From Colocasia esculenta (taxonomy: Eukaryota; Streptophyta; Magnoliopsida; Alismatales; Araceae): a stretch of DNA of 64,000 nt. This document shows positions 57,055 through 64,000 of the stretch, one piece after another. The notes below the pieces were generated by a model that had not been told where the DNA came from, searched no databases, and worked only from the letters and a program-made list of their open reading frames with translations. The position numbers and the translations under genes are program-made. Every line of letters begins with the position of its first letter. Within the stretch, counting starts at the first letter, position 1. Where the stretch lies: the NCBI GenBank assembly GCA_014218235.1, contig CM024766.1:66267207-66331206 (forward strand), written 5' to 3'.

Positions 57055-58614
57055 ATGGAAGAGATAGATCCGGTCCTGGGGACCCAATATGACATTCTGA
57101 AACATTTGGATCAAACTCCCGCCAAAATCTCCATATTAGAGCTAATCAAAAGGTCACAGACTCACCAAGATGCCCCAAGGGCCTTCCTCCAAAGGGTCAT
57201 GGTCAGTGAGGACATGAACCCCGACAATCTACCTTCTGTACTTTCTATTGTGAACAGGGGACCCACTATTACCTTTTCGGATGGTGAATTAGCTGCCCCT
57301 GAAGCTAGGAAGATGCCTTTGTGTGTGACACTCACTATAAACAAGGTGGCCATTGATGCAGCACTAGTAGATACGGGGGCTTGCATTAATGTATGCCCAT
57401 TGAGCACCCTAAGAGCCTGCAACATCTCAGAGCACCAATTGCAGCCTACCCCTACCACTATAGCTGCCTACGATAATTCATGATGTGCCTGTCATGGGAT
57501 TGTCACGTTGCAAGCAGAACTGGGACCACTTGTCATGTCGATTGAATTTTATGTGTTGAACATCGATCACACTTACAAGGCCATCCTAGGGCGCCCGTGG
57601 ATTGAATCACTAGGGGCAGTACCTTCCACGGCACATCAATGTTTGAAATTCCCCTTCCAAGGGCGAGTAGTCAAGGTTAAAAGCGTAGCAACGACCCATA
57701 CGGTGGAAGCAGTTGAGAGGGTATTGCCATCAATTTGGCCATCGAATAAGCCTATTATCTCAGTGCTTGATGTAAACTACCCATGGGCTTATACTTTCTC
57801 TTCTAATCGCCCGATTGGGTCCCCATCAGTGACAGCCATCAGAAAGGATATGTCCACAAATGCAAAAGGATGGGATATCATGTTCAGAGTCAGCTATCAG
57901 TCAGGAAAAGGTCTAGGCACTCATCTCCAAGGGAGGACCAAGACAGTGGCTAGCACAAAGAAATTCACAAAATATGGTTTAGGATACTCAGAATGGGCCG
58001 CGATCTCATCCTCTTCACAGTCAGACCATGGCCCACTCATCTGGACATTATACGAACATTTTGTCAGAGGGCTGATGCAGCCTGGGTACAATACTACGGT
58101 GGAAGTGGCACCAAGTTCAGCATACCAAGCCCTGGAAGCACAACGACCCAACAAGAAGAAGAGAGCCGAAAGAGATACAGAAGCACTTGATCTCGTAGAT
58201 TTGATTTCATCACTCAGCCTGTTATTTGAGGAACCGGAAGTCGGAAAAGAAGAGCCAGAATCAGAGGATCTCAGCCGCTTGTTCAGTGAAGATGACGAGC
58301 CACAGTCTCAGGCAGCAGCAGCAGCATCAGCAGCCACCACCAAGCGACAGTTGCTTGGATTTGGTGAGAAAGTTGAGATAGTCAGTTCAGCCGATCTAAC
58401 AAAGGAGCTCTGGCCAGGGTTTTCCCGGCCTCCCAATCATTTCATTTCATCCATCTTTGTCTATAATTTTGATTTTATTCCCTTATCTCCACCCCTCATT
58501 CTCCAACTCTCCCCCGACGCTCTTGAAGCGTTAATCCGCCCTTCACCCTTCTTCACCATCTTCCTTAATGGCTCGGTCCTGTCCTTTTTTCCGAAGCCTT
58601 CTAATGTAAGGTAG
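57055..58614 (+). pseudogene. Gypsy G2 protease and G-patch region, one stop
   Basis: One frame interrupted by TGA at 57481-57483 (likely CGA to TGA). The aspartic protease motif ALVDTGACINVCPLSTL is near 57365, followed by YKAILGRPWIESLGAVPST, typical of Tat proteases. Near 57868-57945 is GWDIMFRVSYQSGKGLGTHLQG, which matches the G-patch consensus. The C-terminal part is acidic. The frame then differs from that of RT, so a frameshift, intron or decay separates them. Confidence 0.75.
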
Positions 58615-59002
58615 TTCTTTCACAAAAAAAAATAAAAAAAAAATGTGTGTTTCTTCATTCGTCTTTTCCCTTCTTTTCTTTAGATGGCGATCCCCGTCTT
58701 CGCCTTTTCCTTTTCTTCAGACGGAAATCCCCGTCTTCTTCTCCTTTTCGTCGGATGACGATCCCCGTCTTCCTTTTCCTTTCTGACTCACCCTTCCCGC
58801 TTTCTGCGTTCAGCTGTCTAGCTCTCACACTCTCCCCGACGGCGATCCCCGTCACCCTCGCATTTCCCCTTTGCTTCGACAGTGATCCCCGTCACGCCGC
58901 AATCCTTCTCTCCTGCTGGCGGCGATCCCCGTCACTCCCTTTTCTCCTGGGCGGCGATCCCCGCCCTTTCTCCTCCTTCTCCTCAATCTTTGCTTTCGCC
59001 TG
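58615..59002 (+). other. Pyrimidine-rich segment with repeated GATCCCCGTC
   Basis: A-rich run at 58623-58642, then C/T-rich DNA with seven copies or variants of GATCCCC(G)TC at 58689, 58726 (variant), 58760, 58844, 58884, 58924 and 58956, most 32-40 bp apart. It lies where Ogre elements carry an intron; CTTTAG at 58679-58684 could be an acceptor, but this is unproven. Confidence 0.6.
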
Positions 59003-62000
59003 TTGACCGACATGGTCATTTTGGGCGATCTGGGTGAGGGGCCTTCTGTTCCCCTGCACCCCATTTCTCCTGCTGGCACCCTGAGCTCGGGTGGCCTGCC
59101 CCCTCCTCCAATCCCATCGGAGGACCATTGCGGCCCTGCCACCCCCTTTCCTTTCCTTTCCAATAAACCTCCGAACATTCCTCCAGAGCTTTTTGTAAAT
59201 ATCAAATCTGGTCTAGGTTCAAGGGTAGAATCTAGCAAGTCCCCGTCCCTGTCTAGGAAGAAGAAGGGTAGTGGCATACCCCGTACATATCTGTTGGACC
59301 TAGTGCAAAGGTGTGGCGCTCTTCTAGCTGTCGAAGAGTTTATCCAAGAAGCTATAGTTCTGAACATAGAGGATTTGTGTAAAGAGGAAGGGCTAGATGA
59401 TGGATTCGGAGTGTATGAGATCTTAGCTGAAGATGACCCATCGGACGAAAATGATTACGAGATAGAAGATGCTGCCGAAATGTATGCTAGCGGTATGAGA
59501 AGATTTGATGAACCAACCTCAGCAGTAGATGAACCCACCAAAGAGGTAAACGTAGGAACAGAAGAGGATCCAAGGCTCTTGACCATAGCTTCCGGTCTCC
59601 CTCCTGAAGATGAAAAGGCACTCATAGAGATGCTAAGGGAGTTCAAGGATTCCTTTGCCTGGTCCTATGACGACATGCCCGGCATTGACCTCGAACTAGT
59701 AGAACACATGTTAATTTTAAAGCCAGGGGCAGTTGCCGTTAAGCAAAAGTTAAAGAGGTTCCTCCCCCACATCGCATTGAAGATGAAAGAGGAAATCGAT
59801 AAACTACACAAAGCCAAGTTCATCCTTGTAGTCCTCTATCCATTGTGGGTGGCAAACATAGTCCCGGTGATGAAGAAAGACGGAAGGGTGCGCATTTGCA
59901 TAGACTTCCGGGACTTAAATAGGGCATGTCCAAAGGATGATTTCCCGTTACCTCATTTGGATGTCTTAATTGATAACACTGCATGGTTCGAAACTCTATC
60001 ATTCATGGATGGGTAGTCAGGCTATAATCAAATATGTCTAGCCCCGGAGGATCAAGAGAAAACCTCCTTCACCACTCCATGGGGAACTTATTGCTATGTG
60101 GTCATGCCGTTTGGACTGAAGAATGCCGGCACCACCTATCAAAGGGCAATGTTAGCCATCTTCCACGACATGATTCATATTTATGTTGAGGTACACGTGG
60201 ATGATATCGTGGTGAAGTCTCGGACCAAAAGAGAAAACTCCTCCGTGCTTGCCAGAGTATTTCGTCATGCACAAGAATACCAATTGAAGATGAATCCGAA
60301 GAAGTGCGTATTTGGGGTTTCTTCAAGTAAGCTGTTAGGCTTCATAGTTAGCAAACGGGGGATTCAAATAGACCCGCACAAGGCCAAGGCGATAAATGAA
60401 ATGCCTCCTCCTAAGAACATATCTGAGCTTCGAGGTTTGATTGGTCGGCTTCTGTTTATAAGGAGATTCATATCTCAGCACTCCCAAAGATGTCGTCCCT
60501 TCTATGAACGGTTGAAAGGAGGAGTAAATTTTGAATGGAACAATAAGTGCCAGGAGGCCTTCGGTGAACTCAAGAGTTATCTCATGAATCCGCCCGTGCT
60601 TCAGGCGCCTATCTCTGGGAAACCCTTAATCCTATATCTGTCAACTATTGAGGACTCCCTAGGAGCTGTCCTTGCCCAACATGATGAATCTGGCAAAGAA
60701 ATGACAGTCTATTACCTATCTAGGCTCTTTAATCCTTCCGAGCTCAAACTCACTACAATGGAGAAAACATGTGCAGTGCTAGTTTGGGTAGTGCAGAAAT
60801 TGAAGCACTACTTCCTAGCTCATAAGGTGAGTTTGATTTCTAGAATGGACCCTATTAGGTATCTCCTGGAGAAGCCAGTCCTCGCCGACAGATTGGCACG
60901 CTAGCAAAGTTTCCTCTCTCAATTCGATATCAACTTTATAGTTCAGAAAGCCATAAAAGGGTATGTCATTGCTGAGCACCTCGCTCACCTTCCTCTCCCC
61001 CACAGTGACACGGTTCAAGAGGAATTCCCCGATGAAAACCTGTCGCTCATCTCTCGCGATCCCTTCTGGTCGCTCCACTTTGATGGAGCTCTCAATTCTA
61101 GGGGACGGGGCATAGGTGCTGTTTTGCTCACCCCAGAAGGGATCACCATTCCTCTAGCCTATCAGCTCCAATTCCATGCCACCAACAATATCTCTGAGTA
61201 TGAGGCTCTCCTTGCCGGTCTTAAGCTTGCCTACCTCTTAGGCGTGCATCATCTCAAGATCATAGGAGACTCTCAACTCGTCCTTCGGCAAGTCCTTTCT
61301 ACTTACCGCACTCGTGACCCTAAACTCAAGCCCTATCAAGATCTGGTCACACTCCTAGCCAAGCAATTCCGTCAGCTCATCTACATTCATACTCCTCGCT
61401 CTCAAAATATCCTAGCCGATGCCCTCGCATCCCTGGCCTCCTCTCTCTCCTTCCCTCTCAGCCGCAGCGCTAAGACAATCACCGTTGAAAGATTAGAGGC
61501 TCCCTCCACTCAGGATCCTTGGTTCGTTAACCTTAGGGGCTCTCTAGTTTTGAAGGCAGAGAGAAAAGAAGCAAAGGAGTTATTGCTTGGGGAGTTAGGA
61601 GAAATGATGGAAGAAGAAAGGCCGTGGTACCATGAAATTAAGCTGTATTGCAGAGACGGTACCTTCCCCGAAGAAGCTGAAGCAGAGGACAAGCGAGCCA
61701 TCCATAGAGCGGCGTTAAAGTATACCCTTATTGGTGAAGTGCTCTACAGACGCGCTCTAAATGGAATGCTCCTCCGATGTTTGTCGGACGAAGAAGCATG
61801 GAAGGTAGTGGAAGGATCCCATTCTAGTGAATGTGGAGGGCATGTTAATAGCCAAATGTTGGCTAAGAAAATTCTTAGGTAGGGCTACTACTGGCCAACC
61901 CTAGAAGAAGACTGTGACACCTACATTCGTAGGTGTGTCAAATGCCAGATCTATGCTAACAAAATCCATGCTCCATCCTCCTTGTTGCATCCACTATCTT

Positions 62001-62908
62001 CCCCTTGGCCTTTCTCCATGTGGGCCTTTGATATCATCGGGCCTCTTGGTGATCCTAATGCTCAAGTAAAACAAAAATCTTTCATTCTCACTGCTACTGA
62101 GTACTTCACCAAGTGGGCCGAAGCTGAAGCATTTGCAGAAATCAAAGGTTCAACCGTGTGCAGATTTATCATGAGGAACATCATTGCGCGGTTCGGAGTG
62201 CCAAATAGCCTCGTCACCGACAATGGACCACAATTCATATCTCAAGAGCTTCAGGATCTCTGTAAGAAATTCAACATTTCCTTGCATCATTCGTCTCCGT
62301 ACTATCTGCAGGGCAACGGCCAGGCCGTAGCCACAAATAGAACGCTTTTGAAAATTCTAAAGAAAACTTGTGAGTCTAATAAATTTTTTGATTGGCCAGA
62401 GAAACTAATCGAGGCTCTGTGGGCCTACCGCACCTCCGTCCACACGCCCACCGGGCAAACTCCATTCTCACTTACTTATGGGATGGAAGCGGTATGTCCA
62501 CACGAGATTCTCATTCCTTCGCTAAGGATTCAGTTAGACAAGGAACTTAATCCCGATGAACATTGGGAGGCGTTGCTTACACAGCTTGAACTCTTAGACG
62601 AACGGCGTCTAGTGGCAGCCGATCATGTTCTTTCATATCAAAATAGACTCTCAAGGTCTTTTCAAAAGAAAGTGATTGTGCGCAAATTTCAACAAGGAGA
62701 CATGGTTTTGAAGCGAATCCTTATAAAACCTGGAGGTCCAAGGTCTAAATTGTCAGCAAACTGGGAAGGGTCGTACGTCGTTAAGGAAGTGTACCCCGGA
62801 AACGTGTATAGGCTAGTTAATGCCGAAGGTGAGGAGCTCTCTCACACCAATTTGCAAAAAAAGAATGTTGTTGGCCATATGCCTCACCCCCCCCCCTCAT
62901 TATGGTAA
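59003..62908 (+). pseudogene. Gypsy G2 pol: RT, RNase H, second RNase H, integrase
   Basis: RT from DDMPGIDLELVEHML through KKDGRVRICIDFRDLNRACPKDDFPLP; active site reads EVHVDDIVVKS (His for the usual Tyr). RNase H: KPLILYLSTIEDSLGAVLAQ. Second RNase H: FDGALNSRGRGIGAVLLTP and ISEYEALLAGLKLA. Integrase: finger CGGHVNSQMLAKKI to RRCVKC, core WAFDIIGP, TDNGPQFIS, then NGQAVATNRT, where the catalytic Glu is replaced by Val. TAG stops at 60016-60018, 60902-60904 (Trp) and 61880-61882 (Gln). Most likely a dead copy of the polyprotein. Confidence 0.85.
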
Positions 62909-64000
62909 ATGATATCTATGTCCGGGCACACACACAACACGGTGACCTAAGGCCAATTCCCCTTTATTTATGGTGTTTTCGCTCAGCCCTCGTGTAGAGA
63001 ACCTGAGGTTAATTCTCTTCTCACTCGGACAAGGTCCAGGGGCAAAGGGGAAGCTAGCATGTAAACCAGCAAGCGGTATAGATCATGTGTATGAAGTCTT
63101 AAAGAGGGACGGTCAATTCAAAAGAAAAGCAAAAGGAAATGATGAAAAAGTGAAAGAAAAATGATAAGAAAATAGGGGCATGTCAAAGAGTGGCAGAACA
63201 GTTCCCCGCGGGACGCCCTTGAGCCCGGTCGTACGCATGCCCCCAATTCAAAAAGATCAATGACCTTAAAGTCCCTGGACAACAGACGAATTTCACATGT
63301 AACATACCCATTGCAAATCTTACAAGCCAGTAACCCCGACCCCAATACTAAGTCTTGTCTAATTGTTAATCTTCCTATTCTCCCTAAAAGGACCAAAGAA
63401 CCCCCACACCTGGTCTGTGTTGAGTTATCAATATTCAAAGGGGCAAGAAACCTTAGTAAGCCAAAGATAAATGCACACTGCACATAGATATTATTCGCCA
63501 AACAGGAGATGGGAATGAGGTCCATGGCTAATTACTCAAAAAATGCAAGAAGTGTTGTTATCAGGAAACCTAAAAAAAAAATCAAAATAAAAAAATAAAA
63601 AAATCAAAAATCTCAAATAATCCAAAAAAAAAACAAAAAATCTCAAAAATAAAAAAAAACAAAAATATTTAAAAGTCCAAAAAGAATGTGTGTACATACC
63701 GCTTTCCTTTAGCATGCATTGTTTATTTTCCTTCCTGCCTATTTAATAAGGCTCACCCCCTTGACAATTACAAAGTCAGATTCATATTTATTTAAGCGCA
63801 AGGGGCTGAGTCAAAGAGCAGATCTAACATGTTTTGCTAAGTGTGCAGGAACAGGTAATTCCAAGGGACACGCAGCACTGTACTCAGTATTCCCTGTCTC
63901 TCCCGTGTTTAAATCTCATCTCACACTCATGCCAATTGCAAATCATTCATTCATTCCATAAAGATTGACACAAAATAAAATTTCACTAAGTGATGAACAA
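62909..64000 (+). other. 3' untranslated part of G2
   Basis: No convincing ORF. A-rich low-complexity DNA, mostly A with short TC interruptions, at about 63565-63675. No polypurine tract with LTR start recognised before the window ends. Confidence 0.6.

Larger units (their letters stand above)
52260..64000 (+). mobile_element. Gypsy G2, Tat-type, 3' end beyond the window
   Basis: 5' LTR, primer site, long leader, gag, protease plus G-patch, RT, RNase H, a second RNase H and integrase, in that order. The second RNase H (FDGALNSRGRGIGAVL) next to the first is the mark of the plant Tat group (Ogre, Retand and relatives). All reading frames carry stops. No 3' LTR is found before 64000; the left border is uncertain by about 100 bp. 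Confidence 0.85.

Overview
This window is repeat-rich nuclear DNA of a flowering plant. Evidence: introns with GT/AG borders in fragments of plant gene families (PDR-type ABCG transporter, LEUNIG-type corepressor), plant Ty1/copia elements of the Sirevirus type, two plant Ty3/gypsy elements, and a CACTA transposon end. No intact host gene, tRNA, rRNA or CRISPR array was recognised. The species cannot be named from the sequence.

Layout. (1) 1-8650: intron-containing fragments of an ABCG/PDR transporter (1333-3410) and a LEUNIG_HOMOLOG-like gene (3669-8040), both broken. (2) 8650-9107: repeat-rich end of a CACTA transposon, whose terminal inverted repeat ends at 9107. (3) 9108-21195: Sirevirus A on the minus strand; its 3' LTR is cut by the CACTA end. 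(4) 21196-21669 and 46198-51635: two parts of an old gypsy element G1 (minus strand). (5) 21670-46197: Sirevirus B (plus), inserted in G1 with target duplication TAAAT. (6) 32750-45776: Sirevirus C (plus), inserted in the 3' LTR of B with target duplication GTTGA. (7) about 52.2 kb to the window end: gypsy element G2 (plus) of the Tat type, with two RNase H domains, a G-patch and many nonsense changes.

Order of events read from the nesting: G1 first; then A and B into G1; then C into B, and the CACTA element into A. C is the only complete element: near-identical LTRs, open gag, pol and a 1199-residue third ORF. A has near-identical LTRs but a wrecked coding region, as if moved in trans. B lacks the RT catalytic region.

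Most interesting signals. Elements A and B carry clusters of the palindrome GTCGAC in pairs 21-22 bp apart, with about 52-54 bp between pairs. The same phased pairs recur at three matching places: LTR upstream of TATA, the 3' part of gag, and the leader of the third ORF. C uses a different word (TAACGAC) but the same 21-bp step. The third ORF of all three elements shares an N-terminal domain, acidic or repeat linker and coiled coil; in C it adds a nuclear-signal-like basic run and an unrecognised C-terminal region of about 400 residues. C also has three tandem stem-loop pairs near the LTR end with compensatory base changes. The CACTA terminus may belong to a large gene-capturing (Pack-CACTA) element that carries the ABCG and LEUNIG fragments.
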